Below, piece by piece: positions 1 through 12,599 of a DNA stretch of 64,000 nt. The position numbers and the translations under genes are program-made. Location: NCBI GenBank assembly GCA_007844125.1, contig CM017563.1:30184328-30248327 (forward strand). Reading direction: 5' to 3'. The DNA comes from Sinonovacula constricta (lineage: Eukaryota > Mollusca > Bivalvia > Cardiida > Solecurtidae). The notes below the pieces were generated by a model that saw only the letters and a program-made list of their open reading frames with translations, did no database searches and had not been told where the DNA came from. Positions within the stretch are counted from its first letter, which is position 1. Every line of letters starts with the position of its first letter.

Positions 1-487
1 GGACTCTACATAAGCACTATATTGCTGGGACTGGACTGGACACTGGTTTGAGTATGAATTTTCTGAGGGTGATGTACAGTATGAACTGTTATGAGTTGAT
101 GATGGTGAGGCATAGTGGCTAGCAATTGATTGCTGATGATGTTGTTGCTGGTGCTGCAATGGGGACTGTTGTTGCTGATGAGTAAGATGGTAATGTGGAG
201 ACATAGGTGATAGGTATGATGGTGTATATGAACTAGATGGTGTTGATGTTTCCATATGTCTGCTAGAACTTGGTAATGGGGAGTCAGCATAAACACTCAC
301 ATAGTTTTGCTGGCTGGGTATCTGACTAGGGCCATAGTGTTGTATGGACCGTACATTATGTTGGATTGGGGAGGCAGGTTCTGGATGTGAGTCAAAATGA
401 CCTGACACCCCTGGAGGTGGGTGAGGCCATGTGGGTGTGTTAGGGGAGGTAGCTTGGTAGCTTGGGCTGTGTGTTTTGTAATAAAAG
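1..487 (-). CDS. LRCH: LRCH exon, Ser/Pro/Gln/His-rich linker (runs off left edge)
   Basis: The acceptor is cttgttttacag at 488-499. One base completes the Asn codon begun in the previous exon, then 162 codons stay open to base 1. The product is low complexity: it starts FYYKTHSPSYQATSPNTP, passes PIQHNVRSIQHYGPSQ, and has a Gln/His-rich stretch (THQQQQSPLQHQQQHHQQ). A longer open frame here (97-297 region, reading MFMLTPHYQ) is a shadow. A weaker in-frame acceptor (cacacag, about 463) could shorten the exon by eight codons. This region is expected to be disordered. The CH domain should follow in exons outside the window. Confidence 0.72.
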
Positions 488-699
488 CTGTAAAACAAGA
501 AAGAAACACAAAATGCAACAGAATGCAAAAAAGTAACAAGATTCCATTACTACAAATAAGCTATGGTGCAGGCATTAAGAGCAGAACAAATATAGCATCA
601 CATTGACATCATGCAGTCTTTGTGCATGGCATCATATAACTTCTAAAAAAACTTTGTTGATTAATCTGCAAGTATTTTTGGCATTCCCACAAAAGAGAT

Positions 700-1310
700 G
701 AAAATACAATTTATAAACAACAAGAACTATTTAGGAAAAATAGCCCATGAGACTTGCCAAAGATACTGCTATCATGCCAGTTGATTTTTAAAAGTCTATG
801 CAGGTATTATACATATCAGACAAGTAAGCTGGAAAAAATATCACAGACAAGAAATATTCAATAAATATGTCAAAGGACCCTAACTCTATTACAATTTTGC
901 CGAGCAAAATATATTTAATAGGACAAAGGGCAATTACTCAGTGAAAATTAAAGTAAGCATGGCATGCTTTCATCTAGTGCAAGTATTACTGATACTGGTA
1001 TTTGTTGTGATGCTAGAGAACAAATCAACCAATAGTAGCTGAGAAACAGTGCAGATACAATATAATCAACAAATATAAAAAGGGCCATAACTCATTTAAA
1101 ATTACGTCATTCATGATAAGCTATTGATATGGCCAAACAGACATGGTACTTATAACAGCCAAAGAGTTAAATCAAAATCTGAAAAACTATAGCAAACCCT
1201 CTATACTATGTATATGGGAGTTTAATTATACACCAACTATGACAATGAAATATGGATACATTCAATTAGTTTGAAGATTTATTCAGCCAGTTCATTGTAT
1301 TAGAACCAAC
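700..1310. other. LRCH intron, no feature seen
   Basis: AT-rich non-coding sequence with stops in all frames; no repeat with clear boundaries was recognised. Confidence 0.5.
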
Positions 1311-1317
1311 ACACTTT

Positions 1318-1632
1318 ATGTGTTTATTGGGTTTATTGTCCCATCAAGAGTATATCAGTTAACTGGAGATCATGTTCTTGTGAAGCATATATAGTGCTGC
1401 CTTCATTGTGAATAGCATGCCCTGAACATGTGGCATGATATCACCCCAGTCACATTATCCTGAAACTGGGCCAACCAGTTGTGGAACTACCCTTATATTT
1501 GCTTGAGCGTTAGCAAGGGAGCTATACCACCACCATTTTTAATCACTTTGGTATGTCATGGCCCGAGATCGAACCCAGGGCCTCCTGTACCTGGAGCCGC
1601 CTCTCCACCGATTGTGCTACCAGGTCTGGTTC
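1318..1632 (-). mobile_element. tRNA-derived SINE, family A
   Basis: Reverse-orientation copy of the SINE at 13757-14075. It reads tttattgggtttattgtccc, a body mentioning the shared 'gtgaagcatatatagtgctgcc' segment, then the tRNA-like head in reverse (gattgtgctaccaggtctgg). The Pol III box B equivalent is the reverse of gatcgaaccc. About 315 bp, diverged from the other copies. Confidence 0.75.
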
Positions 1633-2889
1633 ACAATTTATTTAATACATTATATAAAGCATCTTGAAAACACAAGTAGAAAGAATACATTACCAGGCAT
1701 CATTTTTCAAAATGGTATTTATTATTTTGTTGAGAAATATGTATTAACGCAGAGCATATGTTCTTAATGAGAATATTTTGACTGTTTCACACAATATTCA
1801 TCAGCTTTCTGATGTTTGTTCACAATGTGCCACATGACATAAAAGTTTAAATATTACATTAAGAAAATATGTCCTGTATGTATAAAATATTTCTCAACAA
1901 AAAGAATCCAGAACAAGACATCAACCTACATTGTTGATATTTATGTGATCTACTTACACACTTCAAATTGTTTTTATTTACTGAAAACTGAACAAATCCT
2001 TTCCTTCCTTTAAGCAGATAAGATTAGAACACCCAAGCATGCTTTTTAGCAATTCATTTCATGCTTATTTACTCATACAATGTAGACTTGACCAACCAGA
2101 CAAACCAAACTGATAAATCAGGCAATCAGCAAGTATAATATTAACACAGCAATAAATTCAATCTTTGTTAGTAACTCAAAATGCAGTTATCAAACAAATC
2201 CTATTTCAAAATAGTTCTACATCACACTTGCACAAATTTAAAAAGGGATTACATGAAATTATAATCTCTTTTGTTGCTAACTTTATACTCGTCCTTTTTA
2301 AAAAATGCTACGATAAAATATATGAACATTCTTTTGTTTATTTGTTTGCTGTTTTAAGATAAATCACAAGGATGCAATTATGGTCAAATTGTTGAAATCC
2401 AGCTATAGATAGGTCCAACATAATGTCATAGGCACTGATATGACAGTTTAAGGCAGCCATCTTTGAAGGCAGAAGCTAATGCAGGCTGAAATCTGGAAAT
2501 ATATGCTGTATTTAACTCACCACTGTGTTTTTATTTTTCAGTCTATTTTACTGAATTCTATATCAAATTAAACAGCTTTATTGAAGTATTTTAAATATCA
2601 AAACTATATTTGATTGATTAAAAAGTGAAAAAAAAATACAACCAAAAAAGATACACTGTTAATTTTACTGATGGATAAGCCATTAATTTTATTTATTTAT
2701 GTTTATCAATTCTTTGTGCATTGATCAATTTTAAAAATATTGTTTTCTAAACCTAAAAATCTCAAACAACTTTCCAAGGGTGTACAGCTTTTTATTTTTG
2801 GGCCACAAATGAAGAAATTACTAAAAATAAAATTTATGCTTGTGTACAATTCAACTAAAAAAATGCTCTTGAAGTTACCATCAAAAATG

Positions 2890-3000
2890 GCTGCCAAGGT
2901 AAAGGGTGTTCACTGTAGGAAAACTATCTATTACTGGTGGAGGAAGACCCCATACTGGGACTTGAACCCACACAGTCAGATGCTAACAAGAAATCATTAT
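2890..3000 (-). mobile_element. SINE family B fragment
   Basis: Contains the family marker 'ctggtggaggaagacccc' and 'gggacttgaacccacac', the reversed box B of a tRNA-like head. Truncated relative to the copies at 3945-4165 and 47975-48185. Confidence 0.6.
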
Positions 3001-3944
3001 TTATCAAATCAATATTAAATTGCATATAAAAGGCTGGTATATTTTTGAAGAAATAGAGCATTCTAAATGAGGATCTGAAGATGGCATATATGACTATTCA
3101 AGAAAGTGTACATGGAATAATAAGAACGCATTCAGTATATCATGTTCCATAAATAGATTTATAATAAACTGCTGTCACAGAACAGTGGATTGGACAAGAG
3201 TGTAATAGGAGGACTTAAGCTTGGTAAGACTTGCACCAGATGACTTAAACCTGCACAAAACATTGAAACCTGAGCCATATTTCTAACAAAATCCAACCTG
3301 AAACTGACAGCATGATTATATGAGTAGGAATGATCAATATATGAAATATATATTTTTCATTCTATTCCAAACTATGCACTGGTTATTTAGAGATAAGCTT
3401 GATGACAGTTACACAAATTTTAAACCGTAGTATTACAGCAATGCTCATGCAGATGTCAATGCTTTTAAGCTTTGAATAGCTCCCGATATTAAAAGGACTG
3501 TTGAACTCAAAATCATATCTGCAATCATCATTCTCAGATTCTACCGGCTGACTGTCAATGCCCCGTTTGAGAATAAATTAAAAAAAAACAGTCTTGTTTA
3601 AATATTAGTAGATCCTCTAAATCCTAGGACTAAATTGTATAACACACTTCAAACTATGTCACATGTGAAAATCACAATTAATAAACGGTCACTTTATATT
3701 TGTTTATTGATTTGACTGAATTGTGCACCAACAATCTTTCAGTTATCTATAGTACTTCATTCAATATATATTACACCTTAAAGTTTACGTAACTTTCTTT
3801 ATTAAATTAATTAAATATAATTGAGTATTAATCTACATACACACCAACCTCAGCCTAAAGAAATGTTGAAATAAAGATGTGGAATTAAATTTGAAACGCA
3901 GCATTCCAAAGGTCATTTTTCCAGAAAAAGATGTTTGTTTTGTT

Positions 3945-4168
3945 TTTGAAATACACTGCAGCAACCATTTATGATCATTAAAGCAACGTCCAGCTTTTTG
4001 GTGGAGGAAGACCCCAGACACATGTAACCACCTGCACACTGCAAGTCAGCTGGAAGACCTTCTTACATTAAGTCCTTCACCCGAACGGGACTTCAACCCA
4101 CATGGTGAGAGGCTAAGCAGTCAGAGGAGTTACAAATTAGCGACTCTACCACTACGACACGGGAAGAG
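3945..4168 (-). mobile_element. tRNA-derived SINE, family B
   Basis: Carries the family core: 'tttttgaaatacactgcagc', 'gtccagctttttggtggagg', 'ggaagaccttcttac', then a reversed tRNA-like head whose minus strand reads TAGTGGTAGAGTCG (box A) and GGTTGAAGTCCCG (box B). The long spacing between boxes and the Leu/Ser-like variable region suggest a type II tRNA ancestor. At least fifteen full or partial relatives occur in the window. Confidence 0.75.
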
Positions 4169-4199
4169 AAAAACAAAAATAAAGGTCAAGTTGGATTTG

Positions 4200-6685
4200 T
4201 CATAAGTAAAACTCGTCATTCATTGTTTGGTTGCAAAAGAATAATCAAATCAGAGCCCAACTGAAAAATAGAACAAGACTGATGGTGTGATTTAAATGCA
4301 AATATAATACTAGACTAAAACCAGACTGAAAAGCAATTTGTAAGAGATTTGCATTGCAATTCTTAGGCAAGGAATTATAATGAAATACTGCTATAGTATC
4401 AAAAGTACATTTGTCTTGCATGTTTTCTTAACAGGAAAGGGCAAGTACAGAAAAGGATGCATATTGCTAACAGCATGAACCCACAGCAGGATTAAGGTCA
4501 ACTTCTTTGTTATTTTGTTCCTGAGCAGGCAGATTTAGATGAAGTTTGAGAATAAAAACACATCAAAAGCAGAGTTACTGTCAGCTTGTTGATTATCCAG
4601 ACTTGGTATAAAAGAAATGCAACAGTTTGGAATCTAGAACTCACAAGGCAATGAAGCCAAGATTTGGCAAAGAACTCGATTAAGGCCAGATGATAAAGCT
4701 AATATTCAATAAGACACTTATTGTAGTTTGCTGATCTTTGTAAGGAGACTGGGTTGGGAGTCTGACCTGAAACATTGGAACATGTGAAACAATCAATTAA
4801 GATGTAACTCTCAACTGATCAGAGAAGTTCACCATTTAAGATGATCAATTAAGAGTGGATAAGAGGTACCTAATGCCATTTAAGTTGGACAGTAAATGTC
4901 TGTTTTACCATACAATTATTGCACTGACTTGGGGAGTCAAGCCTGATCAAGTAGAAACTCAGCTTCTACAAAAAGGCTCAGGTTATGATCAAAAGAAATA
5001 ATCTTGATTCAAAACAAATCTTAAAAGATTTTTTTTAGCACCAAAACCATATCACAAATTTTTGTTTCAAATTAAACCAAGATAAAAAAAAAAGAAATAA
5101 TACTTAGGCAAAAAAAATCTATTTTACCATGAAATGTATATTTTATAAATAAATTAACAAACACAAAAGATAAAAAGCATGGATCAAAATTACAAAATTT
5201 TATCGCTTTCAGTGCTAAAGATCAATAAATATCTCATTTTTAAGGTTTTAAATTTCACTTTTTAAGACTCTGTTTTCCAAAAATAAATTCTTGCTTTGTT
5301 GAAATCTAATTCCCAAATAAAAAAAATAATATTTTTCTTATTTTCTTATTTGCTATTTCACACCAAGATAAAGTTTTGGGTTTTGTTAATTCCTAATTCC
5401 CAACTACACTAAGACAAACTACTAGTTGATGAGATCCAATTATATTCACACAAATATCCTGCCAAGCTGTTATTATCACCTACAATATGTACCTGATACA
5501 AGTATCTACAGTATGTCGGCGTGGTCGCATCTCTCTGTAAGTGTATACATACAATATTTATTTTAATTCACTTTTTAACCATACTTACATGTTTTTCTAT
5601 TTCAATATGGTGATAATTCTAATTGTTATCCATTTTAAACCCCTTTATTTTAGGTTTTGACTAATGTGGCACTTTTAAGTACTATAATTACAACCTGTGT
5701 TTTCTATGAATCTGGCTCATCCTGATCACATGACTGCTTTTCATTTTTCATGGAAATGCAGTTGGCAATATCCTCATTAAAATTTATGACAAGACTACTA
5801 TTTTTGATGATGCTATGAAGGCACACATTGTTTACATGAATACTGCTGCAAAAAAATGGAAATGCAGTTAACCTTCAGTGTTTATGCAAATTAGGTGTTA
5901 ATGCACTTGCATTTCATACCTCGATAAAATGCACATTAATAAATTAACATTCAATACTTAAAAAGACCTGAAGTACTTCAAATTTTGTTTTTGATCAAGG
6001 TAACATTGACAATATTTTCTAAACTTAGGTTGCTGCCTCCATTTTGTAAATACAGTTCAAGGACACTCATACTGACAAAAAACAGTCGCTGTTAAGCGAC
6101 TAAAAATGTAGTCTGAATCCATGTTAGTTCATTCCAAACAGCCAGGGAAATGTGGCGTATTCGAATTGCCTTTGCAGCATACCTTACAGTAAGAGGTTTA
6201 AGCAAAGATTTTACTTATTGGCACAATTTAATTTTTAAATTTAAGTAAAACAAATGTTGCTGGATCATAAATGTTATTTAGTATAGAATTATTTTTAAGT
6301 AGCCACAATAATACGGGATATTTCGATGCTAAATACTTACAACATAATTATTACCTATTGCAATATAATCGAATGGGACCATTGCCACATGAAAATAACA
6401 TGACTGAGCAGATTGATTCTTTCGAAAGAATGCTGAATTAAATGGACTGTCGTGACCGAAACTCAGTGGCAGCATCATCTCTTCACTGTCATAAATTCTG
6501 CAGTTAATAAGTTTTTTTACTGTTTGTGTCAGGCCATCTTGATAGTTATAGTCATATTACTTTCCTGTATCTTTGTTTACCTGTTATATAGTTTATAAAG
6601 CTCTTTCATATTTAACACAGGTAATTCTCTTGTTTGTTCAGCTCATCATAAAAAGTGAAATAGCCCCATATTATAGTATGATCAA
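4200..6685. other. LRCH intron, no feature seen
   Basis: Very AT-rich non-coding DNA. No reading frame longer than about 60 codons, no clear tandem or inverted repeat and no recognisable mobile element. Confidence 0.45.
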
Positions 6686-6689
6686 ATAT

Positions 6690-6776
6690 GGCAATATATT
6701 GTGGTACGTATTGTAATACACTCTATATGTATCACAATATATTGTGGTACACTTCAAGCGTATCGCGATAGCCCTA
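6690..6776 (+). mobile_element. hAT-like MITE, 3' fragment
   Basis: The text 'acacttcaagcgtatcgcg' followed by atagcccta matches the right end of the intact MITE at 38589-39041 (acacttctggcatatcgtg, acaaccc ta). The left end is missing and no target duplication was found. Confidence 0.6.
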
Positions 6777-7139
6777 CTGCCTTCACAGTTATAGCTTGTA
6801 GCAAACACTTGACACCACGCCAGTATTATTTATGGAGACCAAAACAGTCACAAATCCTGCTCATTCTGGCAGCACCAGTTATGACTGGTGGAGGAAGATG
6901 CCAAACAAAGATCTTATCTGGGAATAAACCATGAGACGTCCATGAAGCACCCATATTTTAATGCTTAATTACCAAGAAAATAATCATGCAAGGAATCTCC
7001 CGCATCACACAATATTATTTAACTTTTTTTTCTAAATTAACATGCAGTTACATATAATTGTAAAAAAACCATGCTTTTAATTATATAAGATGAAAAACGT
7101 TAGCTACAGTTTTCTGTCTCATCAATAATCTTTTGTTAT

Positions 7140-8158
7140 CAGGGCTGGAAAAATACGCTAGCCCGACGTCCCGGACTAGTCAACATGTAGTTTCGGGCTA
7201 CTGACCATTGGTCATTAAATTAGTCCCGGGCTAGTCATTAAATAGACGGCCGGACAAGTGACAATACACAGCGGTACCTAATTAGCGATGCAACCAATCA
7301 AGCTATATTTTATCAACACCACGTAATGGCTTCGCATAGACAATTCAAACGCATCCCAAAACAGCCAATCACGACGCGCGATACATCAACGCTTAACATG
7401 ATCGGCCAATCAATGTGTAGGTGACAAATAACGGCATTAATACTGCATATTGAAGTACATGTGATAAGTGTTAATTGATTCGCGAACTTTTTAAACTCCG
7501 CACGCGAAGAGTAAAGGTATTAGAGCCAGGTAAGTCTCAGTTTGATGATATTTACTTTCATTGTCATATCTGAATACAATAGCCCAATTAAACAATACTC
7601 GATGCCAATTAAGGTGGGTATAAGGTATATCTTGATACAAGATTGAAGATGATTTTAATTTTAATCCATCGTCAAGTCTGTGCACAACGCAGTAGTAAAA
7701 TATGCAGCCATGTCACTCTTGAAATATTTTACATTTGGAAACACAAACTCTTACACTTTGAATGAAAATCAACAATCAAAGTTACAAACTGGCGGAAGTA
7801 AACGGCGACTTGAAGAATGCCCTAACACTCCAACGAAAATTAAGTCAGCAAAAATTGACAGCAAAACAATGTCAAAGGATCAGAAATACGAGGACAAGCG
7901 AGAGAGAAAATTTTTGGATAAGTGGCTTGCAGATTTTCCATGGCTTTTGTATAAAGAAGAGGAAGACTTGATGTTCTGTAGGATTTGTTCAAGTATCCGA
8001 AGTTAGCTACATCAGCCAAGTTTCCCAATACCATCCCTGTGTTTGTGACTGGGTCAAACAACTTCAGAATAGAATCAATGCACATTTTCGGACAAGTCAT
8101 CTTTGTCCTGGTTACTAGTCCGGGACTAGTCATGAAAAAGAAATTTTTTCCAGCCCTG
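7140..8158 (+). mobile_element. hAT-like DNA transposon, internally deleted
   Basis: Terminal inverted repeats CAGGGCTGGAAAAAA (left) and TTTTTTCCAGCCCTG (right) bound 1,019 bp. The flanks tttgttat and taagttat agree at 6 of 8 positions, as expected of an aged hAT 8-bp target duplication. Both ends also carry subterminal 'ggactagtc' motifs. Inside is a putative 5' leader exon ending gagccag|gtaagt at about 7527, and an ORF fragment at 7680-8006. No catalytic domain is present, so it is non-autonomous. Confidence 0.8.
7680..8006 (+). pseudogene. Transposase N-terminal fragment (zinc-finger-like) inside hAT-like element
   Basis: A 108-codon frame; a second Met at residue 11 (MSLLKYFTFGN) is the likelier start. 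Lys-rich middle (KRRLEECPNTPTKIKSAK), then ERKFLDKWLADFPWLLY and DLMFCRICSS. The 'KW...FPWL.Y....MFC..C' pattern is typical of the TTF/BED-type zinc fingers at the N-terminus of hAT transposases and their domesticated relatives. It stops just after the first Cys pair, before the His/Cys second half and the whole RNase-H-like domain, so it is a truncated remnant that cannot transpose on its own. Confidence 0.7.
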
Positions 8159-8159
8159 T

Positions 8160-9525
8160 AAGTTATGTTCACATATTTAAGTAAAAAGATATGTTGACAT
8201 TTTTTCCCACTATAATAGTATTGCTATGGTAACCATCCTTAATACCTGAAATATTATTAATATACACATTCCAATGATTACAAAAAGTGATTAGAATCGT
8301 TTAGAAATGACATGCTTTTTAGCATAACTCAGTTGATGCTAAATTTATCTTATCCAATCAATTCAGTATTTTAAAAAACTTGGTTCTGTTAGAAAGATAT
8401 AAATCTTTGAATTTTGAGGAATGAAATGGCCATATTTCTTAAATTCAGAACTGATTAAAAATCTTTTCTTTTTATTTTTCTTAAAATATTCTTTAAAAAA
8501 AGGAAACCTGTTAAGTGAATTACTAAGGACCGGTTTCTATGGTAACCAGCCAATGTGTTAAATATTAAGTATGTGGCTGTGGGACCAGGATTTTCAAATA
8601 ATCAGGGTAAACTGACTGACTATCAGTAAACTGGGACATCATCATTTGTCACCTAAATTCAAAGTGTTCAATGTACAGATAAGCGACCTTGAATTACAGT
8701 TGAGAGACAGCATCATAACTTATATACAACAATACTGAGTTTAGGAAATGTGTTACAATATACCTATAAAAACTTAGATATTTTCCCTTCCATTACTTAA
8801 AATATTGCAATGGTATATACATGCCATAAATCAATTAAATCCATGGTAAACAATTATTACTCCATAGCTGAACTCGCCTATTTTTAATCTTCTATGATCT
8901 TAAACAAATTTAACAAGATTATAGGTTTTTGAGTAACTAAAGATTTTTAAATAATTATGGAATTAAATTCCTCCTCCACAACCAAGTTCATCTGTGATAA
9001 ATGTCTGTGATAACTATAATTTAACTATAAAGTACCAGGGCTCCCACATACCACAAGGTGAAAGGCAAGGGTAAACAAAACTAAATCTCTTTCAATGGGG
9101 GTATTTTGGTAAAATGGAAATTGTCTCCCTTGTTAATTAAAATCCGAGGTATTCCAAACAGTAGGTAGGTCCTTTTATTGGAATTCATGGACTTTATCGC
9201 CTATAAAACTGAGTAAACAAATGAAAGGACCTACTTGAATTTAGGGATTATTCAGGGGAGACTATTCTTTAATGTCTCTCATCATAAGTAATGATGTAGC
9301 CACATTACCACTCTAAAACAATTTTGAATTTAACTATTACAACCCATAACACCCTGCAATGACCACCTATACTTCCCAAACAACAATATTGTTTTCATTT
9401 TGCTGTTGTTTAAGCCACTCAACCAACCCTTTAATTTTACTATCACAATGAATAAAACTATTGTAGCCCGTATGAAATCCCCACCCAACTACCCTACAAC
9501 TACCCATCCTTCCCAAATAACATAC
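8160..9525. other. LRCH intron with one perfect hairpin
   Basis: AT-rich non-coding sequence. The only structure seen is an 11-bp inverted repeat, GTAGGTCCTTT at 9165-9175 and AAAGGACCTAC at 9224-9234, enclosing 48 bases. Confidence 0.45.
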
Positions 9526-9644
9526 TTGTTGTCATTGCGCTGTTGCTTGGCTTCTTCACGCTGTCTTTGTTGTTCCTCAGCTTTCCTCCTCTGTTCTTCC
9601 TCTTCCTTCAGTCTCACCTCTTCTTGCCTTTTCAATTCCTCAGC
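9526..9644 (-). CDS. LRCH: LRCH exon, charged coiled coil part 2
   Basis: Acceptor tgcaatcag, 39 codons plus two bases, donor gtatgt. Product begins AEELKRQEEVRLKEEEEQRR and ends EEAKQQRNDN. It is almost entirely Glu, Lys, Arg and Gln, a predicted single alpha-helix or coiled coil continuing the previous exon (phase 0 joins RRRE to AEEL). The phase 2 end is completed by the first base of the exon at 487. Confidence 0.85.
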
Positions 9645-9699
9645 CTGATTGCAATTAAAAAAGTGGTTGGGATTTTTTATCTACAACACAATAGTCATA

Positions 9700-9800
9700 T
9701 TATAACTGACAGAGGACAACACCAGCACACCACAGGTCATGTAGAAGACCTCCCAAAATGGAAAATTGTGCACTAACTGGGTTTCGAACTCAACACTGTG
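9700..9800 (-). mobile_element. SINE family B fragment
   Basis: Contains 'cagcacaccacaggtcatgt', 'agaagacctccc' and 'gggtttcgaactc', degraded forms of the family B body and reversed box B. Confidence 0.5.
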
Positions 9801-10680
9801 AATGACTGAGGTGTTTCAAACTGGATAACTCAATCCAACATGCCAAAACCAATAACTTGCTTACACTTGTTAATGAAAACTGAAAACTTTTAAGCATGCT
9901 CAAGAAATATTATTTGTCAAAATTGTGAGTAAAACACAAATATTTTTTCCTGAATATACATAATGGTTATCTTACCAAACAATGGAACAAAACATTATTC
10001 TTGTTTACTGAAACCATGATGTGAACACAGACATTGGGAAAACTGTCGGTCTGATCGTTCTGACTGCCAAATTTTGGCCCCAAATAAAAAAAAATTGTGA
10101 GGGTGACATACCAGCATTTAAAAAAAAGAAAATTTTTAAGAAAATCAGTTAATGCATTATGTAAGCATCATGCCGGACGGTGTACAAAAAATACACCTAT
10201 TATTGCCATCTGGATAAGTCAACCAGGCTTACAGCAAATTAACAACATGTTGCATCAATTCCAGTGTTTCCCTTTTTTTCTGAGGGTAATTCAATTTTTT
10301 TTCCAATAGAGCCATAGTCATAAAACATTGCTACCTATAACTATGACTGTTTTTTTTTGCTCACGTTGCCAATTTTCAAAATGAAAGAAATGCAGAACTT
10401 ACCTTCCTTGTGGGTAGGTATTTTCATACACTTTACATAAACATATTCTAATTTTTATTACTGTTTTGCTATATCTTGTCATAATGCTCATGCACTTTTA
10501 CTCCTTAATTATCTTGTTTTCCTACAGATACAATTTTGCATGCATGGTGCATTAATTCCACTATACTTCTACAGTAACTATTTACCCAAAACCCACTAAA
10601 AAGATAGATAATGCTACGCAATTAGAGTAGAAGTAAAGTGCCCACAAAATAAAATCACAACAAAATATCTTCAAAGTTAC

Positions 10681-10896
10681 CTCCCGCCTGCGCATCTCCT
10701 CCCAGTCTCTCCGCTGCTGCTCCTCCTGGACCCTTGTTTCCTCTCGTTGTCGCTCCAGTAGTGCCCTCTGCTCATCCTGGATACGCTGTGCGGCCCGCCG
10801 TCGTTGCTCTTTCTCTTCCTCCTCCTCCTGCTGTATTCGCAACTGCTCAGCAATTTTCTTCTTGTTCTCATACTCTTGCTTTTGCCGCTGGAGTTC
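10681..10896 (-). CDS. LRCH: LRCH exon, charged coiled coil part 1
   Basis: Acceptor ttcctgaag side reads ...cttcag|GAACTC; donor gtaact at 10675-10680. Exactly 72 codons, phase 0 at both ends. The product starts ELQRQKQEYENKKKIAEQ, includes IQQEEEEEKEQRRR and ends DWEEMRRRE. Heptad-like spacing of Leu/Ile with dense Glu/Arg/Gln predicts a long helix. Vertebrate LRCH proteins have only a short charged helix before the CH domain, so this is an expansion. A local codon bias toward GAG and CGx makes the exon stand out from the AT-rich introns. Confidence 0.87.
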
Positions 10897-11580
10897 CTGA
10901 AGATGAATTTGAAGATACTATGTTTCGTGATCTCTAGCAGTTATGTAAGTTGTCTGAAAATCCTGGATCAAATCAGTTTTGTTTTGTGGACCAGGCCAGT
11001 ATGTTTTTCACAAGAACTTTGTGTGCATTTACGATTTTGTGTCCTTTGAAAAACATACAAGATGACAATATATAAAATGTATGGCTTACACCCTTCAAAA
11101 CTGGTCAGAAATAAAACTGGTGACACAAGAAAAAATAATTAGCGAAAATTAAAAATAAAAAAAAAAATCAACTATTTCAACATATTTCAATAATAAATAA
11201 TTACTAATTGCATTTCCTGAAAGTTACTGTGTCTCTCTTTCAAACAAGATCTCTGAATAGACACTGCCCTCGTACTTTTCTCAAAGCAGGGATAATATAC
11301 TCTGACCTGCTACTAACCTTTACAAAAACTTAAATTACACTGAAAATTCAAAAAAAGGGCCAAACTGTGCAAAAATTAATTTTAGAGTTATCTGCCCTAT
11401 AGAAATGTTTTTTTAATTTTTATTTGAAGGTCAAATGCACATTTTTCTTAAGAAATGTCAACAAAAAATGTTGGCAAATGTTTTCTTCAGGCACAACAGA
11501 TATAAAGAGAAATATAAGTCATTCTGACACAATTATCATGACCATTGTGCCATCTAGCTATTAATGATCAAGAAGGACAA
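10897..11580. other. LRCH intron, no feature seen
   Basis: Non-coding AT-rich DNA. Short frames starting near 10,800 on the plus strand are antisense shadows of the coiled-coil exon. Confidence 0.45.
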
Positions 11581-11589
11581 CATTTTTGT

Positions 11590-11950
11590 TAAAGGACACC
11601 CATATTGGTAAAACACCCACAATTTTGGTTAAGGGAAACAGATATTGGTAAAGAGAGAACCATATTGGTTTTCAGAGACCCAAGAATGGTTTAAGGAGAC
11701 CTAATATTGGTTAAGAGACTCATATTGGTTTGGACTTTTCTTTTTAGAGAGAAACCATATAGGTTAAGAGATTCAAATTAGTTAAGGGATACTTACCTTT
11801 TAAGGGAAACAACATATTGGTTAATGAAAAAAGTGTTATGGTAAAGGAAGAGCCATATTGGTTAAAAGAGAACCAAATTGGTTAAGGGAGACCTATATTG
11901 TTAAAGGTAACCCCATATTGGTTAAGGGAGATCCATACTGGTTAGGCCTA
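11590..11950 (+). repeat. Degenerate ~20-25 bp tandem repeat
   Basis: Variants of 'catattggttaagggagacc' recur about fifteen times with irregular spacing and many substitutions. An old, decayed minisatellite inside an LRCH intron. Confidence 0.75.
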
Positions 11951-12474
11951 ATTATGAGAATGAACATAATGGTTAAGAAAAACTCGCATTGCCACCAGGT
12001 AGACGACATGGTGTCACATGACTGGTTTTGCCCGGATTGAACTGGAACTCAATATGTGTAACTGTTTGTAATTTTCTTTGCTCAGTCAATGATGGGTGCA
12101 GATATTTGTATGTGAAAAGAAATATGTGAGGAAAAAAAAAATTATACCCATTTTTGTTCACTGGTGTCCATTTGTTTAATGGTCTAGGTATAACAATTCA
12201 TCAGCCAATTCTTAGTCATAGGGCTTTCTTGTATAGTTGAAAAAGTAAAAAAGCAATTGCTTTTGATGGGGTATCATACCAAAACATAACACAACACCCT
12301 GTGACATTATCCCAACACCAGGCTAAGCAGTCTTAGTACAAACCTTGCAAACAAGGGTACTTGTATGTTGAAAAGTAAGCAAAACAAGCAATAATCAGTG
12401 CTAAAGGTGCTTTCAGCTTATAGTTTAATTATATTTTCACATGAAAACAATTATGGTCTATTAGTGATGTCTGG

Positions 12475-12575
12475 CTAATATTGATGGAGGAAGACCAATG
12501 ACTAATTGCCTTGGTAGAACCACTGACTCACCAGTGGTAGAAGACCTTCCCAAGTAGCATTTTAACTCGAAAAAG
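12475..12575 (-). mobile_element. SINE family B fragment
   Basis: Includes 'gatggaggaagaccaatg', 'gtagaaccactgactcacc' and 'agaccttcccaag', matching the family B body; the tRNA-like head is lost. Confidence 0.5.
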
Positions 12576-12599
12576 GTTAAATAAGCCAGATGACTAATT

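Noticed and set aside
6..539. Two minus frames (96 and 80 codons) at the left edge
   Set aside because: Out of phase with the upstream exon. The third frame is open from the acceptor at 487 to base 1 and has matching phase.
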